From contig NZ_JAUSKL010000063.1 of assembly GCF_030646925.1 (NCBI RefSeq), forward strand, positions 31,204-95,203: a stretch of 64,000 nucleotides of DNA, read 5' to 3'. Below are positions 1 to 9,527 of this stretch, one piece after another. Below the pieces are notes generated by a model, which saw only the letters and a program-made list of their open reading frames with translations, was not told where the DNA came from and ran no database searches. Both the position numbers and the translations under genes were made by a program. Position 1 is the stretch's first letter. Every line of letters begins with the position of its first letter. The stretch is from Candidatus Binatus sp. Lineage in GTDB: Bacteria > Desulfobacterota > Binatia > Binatales > Binataceae.

Positions 1-1
1 G

Positions 2-1915
<1,914 letters not shown>

Positions 1916-1937
1916 TCGGCGCGCCGCGGTCCTATCC

Positions 1938-1958
1938 CTCGCCCGTTCTTTAGGCGAG
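1938..1958 (+). terminator. Hairpin after acs
   Basis: CTCGCC pairs with GGCGAG (1938-1943 with 1953-1958) around a 9-nt loop, 22 bases after the acs stop codon. There is no T-tract, so it would be a weak or factor-assisted terminator. The sequence also resembles the outer end of the palindromic repeat at 3984-4217 (both contain CCTCGCCCGTT), so it may instead be a remnant of that repeat family. Confidence 0.35.
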
Positions 1959-1979
1959 TATGTTAGGCTTGACACTCAT
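1959..1979 (+). repeat. Left 21-bp inverted repeat of a low-GC module
   Basis: Positions 1959-1979 are the exact reverse complement of 3961-3981 (core GTTAGGCTTGACACTC). The pair brackets the membrane-protein genes at 2122-3914. No transposase lies between the repeats. Confidence 0.85.
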
Positions 1980-2121
1980 CGTAAAGAGTACTGGCGGCGG
2001 CCTCAGCGCAGTGACAAGGCCAGCCCAACTACTTGTTGATAAAGGTGGTCAATATCGATTGCGATTAGGTGAGAAGTCATGCCAAAAGCGAAACCGGTTT
2101 CATTGCATCCATTGACGTTCC

Positions 2122-3021
2122 ATGAAGCGATTAAAGCCTTGGTCGGTGTTGATCCTGATAGCGTCGGCATTAGTTCTAAGCGCCGTAAAAAACGCAAACG
2201 CGCAATCACCAAACCCAAGCCCACATCCAGCACAAAAAAGTAAACGCACCGCAGCACACCGCGAGGCATCCACCAGCCCAATATCGACGCCTAGCAATCA
2301 AGGCGGTTCCAAACCAACCCCCGCAACCACCAATAATTATTCCTACAGCTACAATTACTACCGTCCATCCTCTGAAAGCCCGCCTGTTCCATTTCAAATA
2401 GCCACCACTGTCATTTTGCTGCTTTTTACTGGTGGCCTGTGGTGGACTTCCATTCAACAATGGCGGGCTATCAAGCAATCGATAACCACCGATCGACCAT
2501 ACTTGTTCGTCAGCGTTTTGAATTTTGGCGATAAGGCGTTTCATTTCAGCGTGCGTCTGCAAGATGACGAAGACTCTCCGATTGTGCGACAGGTTCCCGT
2601 CCCCATAGTTACCTTTACGAATTACGGACGAACGCCAGCGGTCATAAAGAGAGTCTTGCTCAGCTTCGAACCGTTCGAATGTTCCGACTACTCGCCGGGC
2701 AGGCATGAGCGGCACGGTGGATGGGACGATAGACTTTTTGAAGAACCCCTCGAACGACAGGGCGTCCCTGCTAATGGGAGCGTGCAATTCGAGGTTCTTA
2801 GTAAATTCAGCAAAGGCTTTGACGTATCGACTACCTTGTACAAAGAACTGATTAGCCTTGAAAAAGTCTTGGTTGCATACGGACGAATTGAGTATCGAGA
2901 CGTTTTCAACGTGGAGTCGTTTTACACCACAAATTTTTGTTGGATTCTCGATATTACGAGCATGGAAAACATGGAAAACAGACTGTTTGTCGGTCCATTG
3001 ACCCACAACAGCCATACCTAA
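2122..3021 (+). CDS. Hypothetical exported, single-pass membrane protein
   Basis: Family not recognised. The 299-residue product starts with a signal peptide (residues 1-27, ending ANA), followed by a low-complexity Pro/Ser/Thr and Tyr/Asn-rich linker (about 28-88). One membrane span follows (about 92-112, rich in Val, Ile, Leu and Phe), then a domain of about 180 residues opening with DRPYLFV, which looks like a compact beta-rich fold. Codon use is less GC-rich than in the neighbouring acs. It shares its architecture (span, Gln-Trp or Gln-Tyr-containing turn, then a Tyr-Leu strand) with the gene at 3258, so the two may be distant paralogs. A 269-residue antisense frame exists, but the signal peptide and span favour this strand. 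Role unknown; likely cargo of the repeat-bounded module. Confidence 0.65.
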   Translation: MKRLKPWSVLILIASALVLSAVKNANAQSPNPSPHPAQKSKRTAAHREASTSPISTPSNQGGSKPTPATTNNYSYSYNYYRPSSESPPVPFQIATTVILLLFTGGLWWTSIQQWRAIKQSITTDRPYLFVSVLNFGDKAFHFSVRLQDDEDSPIVRQVPVPIVTFTNYGRTPAVIKRVLLSFEPFECSDYSPGRHERHGGWDDRLFEEPLERQGVPANGSVQFEVLSKFSKGFDVSTTLYKELISLEKVLVAYGRIEYRDVFNVESFYTTNFCWILDITSMENMENRLFVGPLTHNSHT

Positions 3022-3290
3022 GCGCGAACGTATGTTGTTTTCGAGCCGCGCGAGAGAACAATGTTCGGACGTGAACTCATGTCGCGGGAATACCTACTTG
3101 TCACAACGCAGATGCAATATGAAGCCCATAGCCACATAACCAACCAGCCAAAGATGAGCAGCAATCCACCAACGCCATTTTTGCGGTCAGTAAGCAAAAT
3201 AGAGCCCCAGAGAAGAAGCGCCACCCAAACTATCGCGAGCGCGATACAAATAACCCGATGAGATGCTCGTTGACTTGGCCAAGTGCTCAA
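3018..3290 (-). CDS. Possible small two-span membrane protein
   Basis: Between the two plus-strand genes, the minus strand encodes about 90 residues with two strongly hydrophobic segments (about residues 15-32 and 40-63), joined by a short charged turn LTDRKNG. No ATG lies close upstream in this frame. A TTG at 3290 would give this product, overlapping the start of the next gene by 33 bases. Such hydrophobicity can arise by chance in antisense, and no family is recognised, so this is a tentative call. If real, it lies head-to-head with the gene at 3258. Confidence 0.3.
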   Translation of the reverse strand: MSTWPSQRASHRVICIALAIVWVALLLWGSILLTDRKNGVGGLLLIFGWLVMWLWASYCICVVTSRYSRDMSSRPNIVLSRGSKTTYVRA

Positions 3291-3914
3291 GCATGGACGA
3301 ACTTTTTCATAGCCGGGTTTACCGGCCTGCTCATGCTTTTCACGTTGTGGCAGTATCAGTTGGGCGTAAGCACGCAGCGTGCGGCGGTATATCTCGGGTT
3401 GCCGAACGGGCAAGTTGCGGATTTTGTCGGGGAAAAAGACACCGATCAACTGGTGCTCTATTTTCGCAACTACGGCGCTTCCACCGCCGAAAACACCGTG
3501 ATCGAATTTTGGCCAGTGGTCGCAGAAATCGGCGATACCGTCCAACAATGCGTACCTAAATTTCAGGGCTTTAATCGGCGAGAACGGCATCTTCCGGGGA
3601 TACAGATACCTCCCGGTTTCCCTTACGCCGCGTATATTGCTTTTCCTCACAATGATCGCGAGCGGATCGATGCGGGACAGGCTATTTTTAATATTATAGG
3701 TCGAATTAGTTACACCGACGCGTTTGGGCAGTACTGTCAAACGTTCGCTATTCAACACCAGCACAGTCCGACCGCGTTCACGATTTCCACAGAGCCCAGT
3801 CCCGATTTTTGCGACACCGCAAAGGGACACGCCATGATCTTCATGTCCGTGAAAACTTCCCCAACTGAACGCACCGAATCGAAGCCCCTCACACTTCGTC
3901 GCTGTCCGCCTTAG
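3258..3914 (+). CDS. Hypothetical single-pass membrane protein
   Basis: Unrecognised 218-residue protein. A membrane span occupies roughly residues 15-36 (ending TLWQYQLG). A soluble domain follows, starting near residue 42 with the strand AAVYLGLP and containing LVLYFRNYGAS, a beta-strand pattern like that after the span of the gene at 2122. The product has several Cys residues (positions near 96, 155 and 182). Start ATG at 3258; another ATG at 3263 belongs to a different frame. The gene is AT-richer than the flanking chromosomal genes and is the second cargo gene inside the 21-bp inverted repeats. No function can be assigned. Confidence 0.6.
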   Translation: MRCSLTWPSAQAWTNFFIAGFTGLLMLFTLWQYQLGVSTQRAAVYLGLPNGQVADFVGEKDTDQLVLYFRNYGASTAENTVIEFWPVVAEIGDTVQQCVPKFQGFNRRERHLPGIQIPPGFPYAAYIAFPHNDRERIDAGQAIFNIIGRISYTDAFGQYCQTFAIQHQHSPTAFTISTEPSPDFCDTAKGHAMIFMSVKTSPTERTESKPLTLRRCPP

Positions 3915-3960
3915 TTCGGAGTAACACCGGCCTGTCGCCCACATGTGGCCGACCAGCACC

Positions 3961-3981
3961 ATGAGTGTCAAGCCTAACATA
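3961..3981 (+). repeat. Right 21-bp inverted repeat of a low-GC module
   Basis: Exact reverse complement of 1959-1979. Its outer edge lies only two bases from the palindromic repeat that begins at 3984. Confidence 0.85.
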
Positions 3982-3983
3982 AT

Positions 3984-4217
3984 CCCGTTATTTTACGGGA
4001 GAGGGCGCCGAAGTCGCGGAACGCGACGAGGCAGGTGAGGGTGCTGGATCGCGCGGTAATGCACTCTCGTGTCGGATTCTCCATGACTAGCCGCCTAAGC
4101 CGGTGGCAGCGAAATCGCAGATGAATAGAGTCTTGGGTTGGTGCACTTGCAGGCGATCCGGCACCCTCACCTACCCGCCGCAAGAGCGGCGGGCCTCCTC
4201 TCCCGTAAAATAACGGG
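3984..4217. repeat. REP/BIME-like palindromic repeat pair
   Basis: The outer 21 bases (3984-4004) and 4197-4217 are perfect reverse complements, and each contains CCCGT...ACGGG. Internally GTGAGGGTGCTGGATCGC (from about 4037) pairs with GCGATCCGGCACCCTCAC (about 4153-4170) with one mismatch. The stretch between these paired blocks differs in the two arms, one arm holding its own hairpin (CCCGCCGC...GCGGCGGG). The layout is two copies of one repeat unit in inverted orientation. A 90-codon minus-strand frame across it is a by-product of the repeat. Confidence 0.75.
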
Positions 4218-4277
4218 CGAGGTATCGGACGGCAGGCTCCGCTCAAGATGACGGAAAATACAAAGCAGCGGCAGGAA

Positions 4278-5435
4278 TCAGAGGCGGATGCGGAGGTGAT
4301 CGATCATTCGATCGTGGTGCGGCGCGGGGGACATCACCTCGACGGCGTGGCCATTGCCCGGCCCCGGCGGACCCTGATGCGGATTGTCTTCCGGCAGATG
4401 CAGTGAAATCGGCATCGGGCTGAACGTCACGATGAACAGCGCGATCGTCGCCCACGCCGCGATCGTGCGGCGCGAATCGAGCGGCGTGTCGCGATCGGCC
4501 GTCGAAGGATGCCCCACGCCGAGCGCGACCGACAGGATCGCCCACAGCATCCATCCCCACCAGGGATTGCGGCCTAGTGCCAGCGGCACCAGCACCAGCA
4601 GGATCAGCGTGATCACGAACAGGATCGAGATGGTGCGATGACGCCGCGGGAAGAGCGCATAGGTGACGTGGCCGCCGTCGAGCTGGCCGACCGGCAGCAG
4701 GTTGATCGAAGTGACCAGCAACCCGAGCCATCCCGCGAAAGCCGCAGGATGCAGGTTCACGTTGACCGTGTTCGGGTCGAGGCCGAGCACCAACCGCGAA
4801 AGGCCGAGGAACAGAAGCGAGTTGCCGAGTTCATACCCGCCTTGCGATTTGTCGAGCGGCGTCACGTCGGAGAGATAGAGTCCGATGATGAGCGCGGGAA
4901 TCGCGACCAGCACGCCCGCCCACGGACCGGCGGCGCCAATATCGAACATCGCGCGCCGCGTGCGCGGATTCGATCTCATCCGGATGAAGGCGCCGAAGGT
5001 GCCGGTGATGAATGGCAACGGCGGCGCGGGGATAAAATATGGCAGCGTCGTATCGACGAGATGATTGCGCGCGGTGAGGTAATGACCCATCTCATGCGCG
5101 AGCAGAATCGCCATCAGCGGAATCGAAAAGGTGAGCCCGTTGCCGAGCGCTGAGAGGGTCGCGAACGGATGCCCGAACAGTGCGACGATCGTCAAAATCG
5201 GATGCAGCAGCAGCGCGACCGTCAGAGCGATCGGATGCGCCAACATGAAGTCTTCGCCATCCATCATTGCGCCCGCCATCGTGGTGGTCAGCATCGTCAG
5301 CAGGAACAGCACGGTGATCAGCGGCGGGATGCGCGGAGGCCCGATCGATCGATCCACGGCCGCGGTCGGCGCCGCATAGCGCGGTATTTCAACCAGTACC
5401 GCGGATGATCGTTTGGGTGAGGCGACTTCGTCCAT
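4278..5435 (-). CDS. M50-family (site-2-type) membrane zinc metalloprotease
   Basis: Intramembrane zinc peptidase of 385 residues. The zinc and catalytic motif HEMGH lies near residue 115, and the second motif LDGGH, whose Asp is the third zinc ligand in the family, near residue 253. Between and around them are six or more hydrophobic spans, matching the compact site-2 protease core without an obvious PDZ domain. The family cleaves membrane-bound substrates such as anti-sigma factors; the substrate cannot be read here. The N-terminal 35 residues look cytosolic. The C-terminus is soluble and Pro/His-rich. It follows the SAM hydrolase gene (5450-6280) by 14 bases on the same strand, so the two are probably co-transcribed. 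Confidence 0.85.
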   Translation of the reverse strand: MDEVASPKRSSAVLVEIPRYAAPTAAVDRSIGPPRIPPLITVLFLLTMLTTTMAGAMMDGEDFMLAHPIALTVALLLHPILTIVALFGHPFATLSALGNGLTFSIPLMAILLAHEMGHYLTARNHLVDTTLPYFIPAPPLPFITGTFGAFIRMRSNPRTRRAMFDIGAAGPWAGVLVAIPALIIGLYLSDVTPLDKSQGGYELGNSLLFLGLSRLVLGLDPNTVNVNLHPAAFAGWLGLLVTSINLLPVGQLDGGHVTYALFPRRHRTISILFVITLILLVLVPLALGRNPWWGWMLWAILSVALGVGHPSTADRDTPLDSRRTIAAWATIALFIVTFSPMPISLHLPEDNPHQGPPGPGNGHAVEVMSPAPHHDRMIDHLRIRL

Positions 5436-5449
5436 CGTTGATAGTGGCG

Positions 5450-6280
5450 TTACTTGCGCCTGGCGGAGACGGCCAGAATCACCCCGGCGCCCGGCTTTGC
5501 ATCGAAATGCTGAGCGGCATTGCCGTCGCGGAGGGCGATTTCGAGCAGATTGAAGCTACCAAATATCGCGAGAGGAGCACCTTTGGGCGCAAGCGCGTAG
5601 CTATCAATTATTCTAATCGCCGCACCACGATTGATCCTAACGGAAACCTTCTGGGTGGGAAAGCAAGCGGCGAATCGCGCGACCGTTTCCCGATCGAGAT
5701 TCGTCACCAGGTTGCCGTAGGTATCGACGTAAATGACCTCGCCGCTGAGGCGCGAATCCGATTCGACGGGACGCGGCAGTTCGAGTTGATGCCATGATTT
5801 GAGCTCCGGACCGAGCGCCGTCAGCGGCACTCCGTTCCAGATATGCGCGGCGGCCGGCGCGAACACGTCGCGGCCGTGAAAAGTGGGACTGAGATTCGGT
5901 AGTCGGTACCGCGTTGACGTCAACCGCACGGCGCGCTTGATCTCGCCGGCTGTCGCGGCGAGCGACAGCAAGCCATTGTCGGGACCGACGAAGCGAGCGC
6001 CAGTGCGAGTCTCGAGCGCGATCGCGTCGCGGCTCGTTCCGACGCCCGGATCGACCACCGCAAGGAACACGCTGCGCGCCGGAAAATATTCCTGACTCTG
6101 CGCCAGCGCGAGCGCGCCGGCCGTCACCGACTGCGGCGGGATGCCGTGAGTAAGATCGATGACGCTAGCGTCGGGAGCGATCTTCGCGATCACTCCTTTC
6201 ATCACGCCGGCGTAATGATCGCGATAGCCGAAGTCGGTGAGAATTACGATCGGAGAGCGGGCAGGTTTGCGCGGCGGCAT
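5450..6280 (-). CDS. SAM hydrolase / SAM hydroxide adenosyltransferase (DUF62 family)
   Basis: Family members split S-adenosylmethionine to adenosine and methionine using hydroxide as nucleophile, relatives of the fluorinase and chlorinase. The N-terminus has ILTDFGYRDHYAG (residues about 12-24), whose Asp binds the ribose hydroxyls. Further on are DLTHGIPPQ (near 42), VDPGVGT (near 76), FVGPDNGLL (near 96) and FHGRDVFAPAAA (near 133), all typical of the family. The C-terminal domain begins near YVDTYGNLVTN (residue 185). The length of 276 matches the family, and no insertion marks it as a halogenase. It is probably the first gene of a two-gene unit with the downstream M50 protease. In-cell role is a housekeeping one and poorly known. 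Confidence 0.88.
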   Translation of the reverse strand: MPPRKPARSPIVILTDFGYRDHYAGVMKGVIAKIAPDASVIDLTHGIPPQSVTAGALALAQSQEYFPARSVFLAVVDPGVGTSRDAIALETRTGARFVGPDNGLLSLAATAGEIKRAVRLTSTRYRLPNLSPTFHGRDVFAPAAAHIWNGVPLTALGPELKSWHQLELPRPVESDSRLSGEVIYVDTYGNLVTNLDRETVARFAACFPTQKVSVRINRGAAIRIIDSYALAPKGAPLAIFGSFNLLEIALRDGNAAQHFDAKPGAGVILAVSARRK

Positions 6281-6435
6281 TGCGGTAGTAAACCGCTAAC
6301 GCGATCACCGCGCAATTTGGATCGTCGAGCGAACGCCGACGAGTTTGCGGCGTCACTCGAGTGGATAATTTCAATCGGCCAACGCTCGGCCATCAAATTC
6401 GATTCCGGTTGCGAAACTTCAGCCACGAATTGCCC

Positions 6436-6633
6436 TTAGGATTCGAACAGCACTCGCATCGTTCCGCCGAAGCGGCCCTTCAGCCACATCACGACGCTGA
6501 CGGCATCCGCGGTGTCGGCCCACGGGAGCGCTTTCCACTGATCCGCGATGGCCATCGACCACGCGTGCGCGGTTTCATCACGTTTGAGGCGAATCACTTT
6601 CTGAGGTTCGATATTTGCGGTTTCCATATTCAT
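6436..6633 (-). CDS. Small hypothetical protein (65 aa)
   Basis: No family recognised. The predicted protein is short and soluble, rich in Trp and Met, with a central segment AWSMAIADQWKALPW and a C-terminus ending GGTMRVLFES. The ATG at 6633 is preceded by a CGGAG ribosome-binding site four bases away; a second in-frame ATG lies two codons downstream. There is no membrane span or signal. It lies upstream of, and on the same strand as, the SAM hydrolase but 155 bases away, so it may or may not share its transcript. Support is the ribosome-binding site plus an amino-acid composition that looks protein-like. Confidence 0.4.
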   Translation of the reverse strand: MNMETANIEPQKVIRLKRDETAHAWSMAIADQWKALPWADTADAVSVVMWLKGRFGGTMRVLFES

Positions 6634-6960
6634 GCTCCGGTTTCAGACTGGTGGTGGCTCAAGTTTGATGCCCTTTTTTCGTTCGGTCTCTGCCTTGTAA
6701 AGCATCGGCCGTGCCAACGTCGGCGCGCTGGCATTCGCGAAAATTCCGGAGATTTTCAAAGGTTGGCACCGCAGTTGCTGACGGTCGGGTGTGCGCGGCG
6801 TGACCGAAACCGCAACTCGGCGGTGCGGATTTGAGACATCCGATGACCCCCGAGCAAATTTTACTGGTTGCGGATCCGATGCGCACGACCTGACTTGCTC
6901 GATCGAATGCATACGCCGGGGTTTGATGACTAATCGGGGAAGGGAGCCAGTCGCTGTGAG
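6634..6960. other. Gene-free stretch
   Basis: About 330 bases between the divergent small gene and mpg. Several short frames exist on both strands, but none has a recognisable family, a good ribosome-binding site or biased codon use. I see nothing else in it. Confidence 0.5.
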
Positions 6961-7554
6961 TCAGTCGCGCGGTGGGACGGATACGTAGCGATTGCCGCGC
7001 TCGTGAAATCGCCATCGTTTGGCGGCCCACACTCCCGCGTAATCGACGTTGATCCGTGCCGAGCGGCCGATCGCCTTGACGCGATAATCCGAATGCTCGA
7101 GGAACAGTTCATCACCGCACAGATCGCGGCCGTAATCATCGCCGGTGATTGCCAATGCCTGCGTCAGTTTCCCCGGTCCATTGGTCAGTTCGCGCGAGAT
7201 GACTGCTTTCTGCCGCCGATACGCCATCAATTCGAGGCCACGCGTCGGCTCGAGCGCGCGAATCAGCACTGCGTGCGGATCTCCTTCTGACGCGACTACC
7301 AGGTTCATCGCCCAACTAATTCCGTAGAGCCGAAACACGTAAGCGTGGCCCGGCGGACCGTACATTGCGGCGGTGCGCCGAGTGCGGCCTCGCGAACTGT
7401 GCGCCGCGAGATCGCGGGGGCCGCGATACGCCTCGGATTCGACGATGCGGCCTGCGGTTTCGCCGTCGGGCGTCCGATGCACCAAAATTTTACCGATGCA
7501 CTCGCGCGCGACGACCAGCACCGATCGAGCGTAAAAGTCGCGCGTCACTTTCAT
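6961..7554 (-). CDS. mpg: 3-methyladenine DNA glycosylase (AAG/MPG family)
   Basis: Base-excision repair enzyme that flips out and removes alkylated purines such as 3-methyladenine and hypoxanthine. The 197-residue product matches the family length. Visible signatures are the catalytic region GRIVESEAYRGPRD (about residues 35-48, with the general-base Glu), MYGPPGHAYVFRLYG (about 64-78, with the intercalating Tyr region), MNLV at 83-86 and LIRALEP at 97-103, and LTNGPGKLTQAL (about 123-134). The start is the ATG at 7554; the frame is open much further upstream, but that extension runs antisense through the MFS gene and is not credible. It is downstream of, and on the same strand as, the MFS gene, 23 bases away. 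Confidence 0.92.
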   Translation of the reverse strand: MKVTRDFYARSVLVVARECIGKILVHRTPDGETAGRIVESEAYRGPRDLAAHSSRGRTRRTAAMYGPPGHAYVFRLYGISWAMNLVVASEGDPHAVLIRALEPTRGLELMAYRRQKAVISRELTNGPGKLTQALAITGDDYGRDLCGDELFLEHSDYRVKAIGRSARINVDYAGVWAAKRWRFHERGNRYVSVPPRD

Positions 7555-7577
7555 CGGTAAAAATAAATGCCGGGTCC

Positions 7578-8837
7578 TTAAATTCGAGCGGGCGAGGCGG
7601 CGGAAGCGGCTCCGGCGGCGAGGCGCGAACGCTCTTCGTCGAGCGGCAAACAGGCGAGAATCGCAAGTGCGCAGACTACCGAAACTCCGATGAAGGCGAT
7701 GATCGCGAACGAGTAGCTGCCGGTCACGTCGAAAATTAGTCCCATGACAATCGGCCCCGTCGCGAAACCGACGGTCGCAAAAATCCCGGTGATTCCCATG
7801 ATCGAGCCGAGCCGGCGCACGCCGAGCGACTCGACGATCACCAGGGGCATCAGCACGCCGGTGGCGCCTAACGCGAGACCGAAGAAGGCGACGAAGGCGC
7901 CGAGCGCAATTGAGTGCGACGCCGCGAGCATCAGGAACATCCCGGCGATCCACGCGACGAAAAGTCCGGCGAGAGTATGTTTCGCGCCAAGCCGATCGAC
8001 CAGCGGACCGATCGCGAGCGTGCCAATCGTGACGAACACGAAGAACACGCCGAACACCTTGGCCGAAACTAGCGGCGTGTAGCCGAGGCCGATCAGGTAG
8101 GCAACGAAGTGTGCCAGGACACCGGTGCTCGCGACCGCCGACAGGAACTGCGCCACCCCGATCAGCCATAGCGAGCGGGTGTGAAACGCCTCGCTCAGTT
8201 CGAGTCCGGGAACTTCGGGCATCGCGCTCACTTCCGACGGGTCGGGGATTCGCGGCTGGTCGTCAGGATGAGTTCGTACGGCGATCAGCAGGAATGGCAC
8301 CGCGACGATTATCATCGGCAGGCCCAGCATGAAGTAGCCGGTGCGCCATCCACCGTATGCGATCGCGTAACTCGCCAGCACGCTCATCGCGGTGCCGCCG
8401 AGTGACGCGCCCGAATAGGTGATACCGAGCGCGGTGCCGCGCCGTCCGCCGAACCAGTTGGCGACCACCAGCGAAGTGGGAATCACGGTGGAAGCGGTGA
8501 TACCGACGCCGACCACGATGTTGATCAGGATGAACTGCGCGAACGAATTCGCGAGGCTGAGACTCATCAGGCCGAGCGCGACGGTCATTACGCCGCCGAC
8601 CATAATTTTGCGCGCGTCGATTCTATCGAGCATCCAGCCGACGATCGGACCGCTCGCGCCGGCCGCGAGCGCCGCCGCACCGCCGAGCATCGAGACTCTC
8701 GCGCGGCTCCATCCGTAGGCCTTGATCAGCGCCGGGAGAAAGACGGCGGCGGCGTTCACCGAGCCGCCCCATACCATGAACATCGTGACGAAGAGCGCCG
8801 CGACGACGTACCATCCCTGTTTTTCGCGTTGCGACAT
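7578..8837 (-). CDS. Major facilitator superfamily transporter
   Basis: About 419 residues with twelve hydrophobic segments and the MFS loop 2-3 pattern near residue 70 (GWMLDRIDARKIMVGG). The second half repeats the pattern near residue 283 (GPLVDRLGAKHTLAG). The loop layout and the first helix containing WGGSVNAAAVFLPAL resemble the monocarboxylate/oxalate-formate (OFA/MCT-like) branch, which would suggest an organic acid substrate; this is an inference. Two adjacent start codons are present (GTG at 8840 and ATG at 8837), and the ATG is preferred. The soluble C-terminal tail is Ala-rich. Probably co-transcribed with mpg, though the functions are unrelated. Confidence 0.85.
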   Translation of the reverse strand: MSQREKQGWYVVAALFVTMFMVWGGSVNAAAVFLPALIKAYGWSRARVSMLGGAAALAAGASGPIVGWMLDRIDARKIMVGGVMTVALGLMSLSLANSFAQFILINIVVGVGITASTVIPTSLVVANWFGGRRGTALGITYSGASLGGTAMSVLASYAIAYGGWRTGYFMLGLPMIIVAVPFLLIAVRTHPDDQPRIPDPSEVSAMPEVPGLELSEAFHTRSLWLIGVAQFLSAVASTGVLAHFVAYLIGLGYTPLVSAKVFGVFFVFVTIGTLAIGPLVDRLGAKHTLAGLFVAWIAGMFLMLAASHSIALGAFVAFFGLALGATGVLMPLVIVESLGVRRLGSIMGITGIFATVGFATGPIVMGLIFDVTGSYSFAIIAFIGVSVVCALAILACLPLDEERSRLAAGAASAASPARI

Positions 8838-8978
8838 CACGCACAGACCTCAAAAATCGGCGAGCAATAGTCAATCCAGCAGCAGAACGTCCCGGCAACT
8901 ATTTCATAGATCAGGAAGCAGATCGAAATGGCGGATTTGGCGAGGCGAGCAGTGTTACGTCGCGAGCGGGATCGCGAT

Positions 8979-9008
8979 TTGACAGTGCTGCGATTTCGCA
9001 TCTAGACT
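8979..9008 (+). promoter_or_regulatory. Sigma-70-type promoter for tRNA-Gly
   Basis: A perfect -35 hexamer TTGACA (8979-8984) and a -10-like TAGACT (9003-9008, 4 of 6 matches) are separated by 18 bases. The -10 ends nine bases before the tRNA, so transcription would start near its 5' end. Confidence 0.5.
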
Positions 9009-9017
9009 TGAGCGAGA

Positions 9018-9092
9018 GCGGGTGTAATTCAGTGGTAGAATGCTAGCTTCCCAAGCTAGATGTCGCGGGTTCGACCCCCGCCGCCCGCTCCA
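9018..9092 (+). tRNA. tRNA-Gly (anticodon CCC)
   Basis: Full cloverleaf. Acceptor stem GCGGGTG pairs with CGCCCGC with one G-U pair. The D stem is ATTC/GAAT, the anticodon stem CTAGC/GCTAG with loop TTCCCAA (anticodon CCC, reading GGG), and the T stem GCGGG/CCCGC with loop TTCGACC. The discriminator base is T and the terminal CCA is encoded (9090-9092). Confidence 0.95.
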
Positions 9093-9177
9093 AATCCCAA
9101 TCGTCGATAATAAGGAAAAGATCGCTCGATTTGAGTGATCGCGTCTGCTGTGATTACTTCGTAATCACAAAGGGTGA

Positions 9178-9495
9178 ATGGTTCAAGCCATGAAAGCACG
9201 TATTGTGCGTATCGGTAACTCCCGAGGTGTCCGTCTGCCGAAGCCGCTGATTGTGGAGGCCGGCCTCTCAGAGGATGTTGAGCTCTCCGCGCGGAATGGC
9301 GCGATCGTCATCTCTCGCGCGTCACGTCCCCGAGCCGGTTGGCGCGACGCGGCACGGCGCGTCCGTGAGACCGACGGCGATCGACTGCTCGATGAGCCTA
9401 CCCGGACCCGCTTCGACGATGAGGAGTGGGAATGGTATGGGCGCGAATATCGAGGCTCTTCTGCGGTTCACATGTCGAGCGGCAGCTCGAGATAA
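9178..9495 (+). CDS. MazE/AbrB-type antitoxin, toxin partner lost
   Basis: The N-terminal swapped-hairpin DNA-binding fold is evident from MKARIVRIGNSRGVRLPKPL (residues 5-24 from the ATG at 9178; an ATG four codons later is equally plausible). A toxin-binding tail follows, ending in the family's acidic-aromatic FDDEEWEW (near residue 83). Antitoxins of this type usually stop at or just after EWEW. Here the frame runs on for about 19 residues with no family character. The MazF-like toxin expected immediately downstream is reduced to a stub (see 9432), and the gene overlaps the tail of the opposite-strand GST gene by 28 bases. Normally the pair would autoregulate; the orphan may still bind DNA. 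Confidence 0.82.
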   Translation: MVQAMKARIVRIGNSRGVRLPKPLIVEAGLSEDVELSARNGAIVISRASRPRAGWRDAARRVRETDGDRLLDEPTRTRFDDEEWEWYGREYRGSSAVHMSSGSSR

Positions 9496-9527
9496 TTCTG
9501 ATAGATGAAATCGCGATGCGCCAGTAA
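9432..9527 (+). pseudogene. Remnant of a MazF/PemK-type toxin gene
   Basis: Overlapping the antitoxin's EWEW codons, an ATG at 9432 opens a frame reading MVWARISR, the common N-terminus of MazF/PemK RNases paired with this antitoxin type. After eight codons (9455) the similarity ends and the frame stops at 9525-9527. The rest of the roughly 110-residue RNase is absent, replaced by the 3' end of the GST gene on the other strand. Interpreted as a deletion remnant; eight residues is little evidence, but the position is exactly where the toxin should start. Confidence 0.5.

Noticed and set aside
2206..3015. 269-codon minus-strand frame over the first cargo gene
   Set aside because: The plus strand has a signal peptide and membrane span in the correct places; the minus frame has no such features.
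3974..4246. 90-codon minus-strand frame
   Set aside because: It is translated from the palindromic repeat and has the low-complexity look of such translations.
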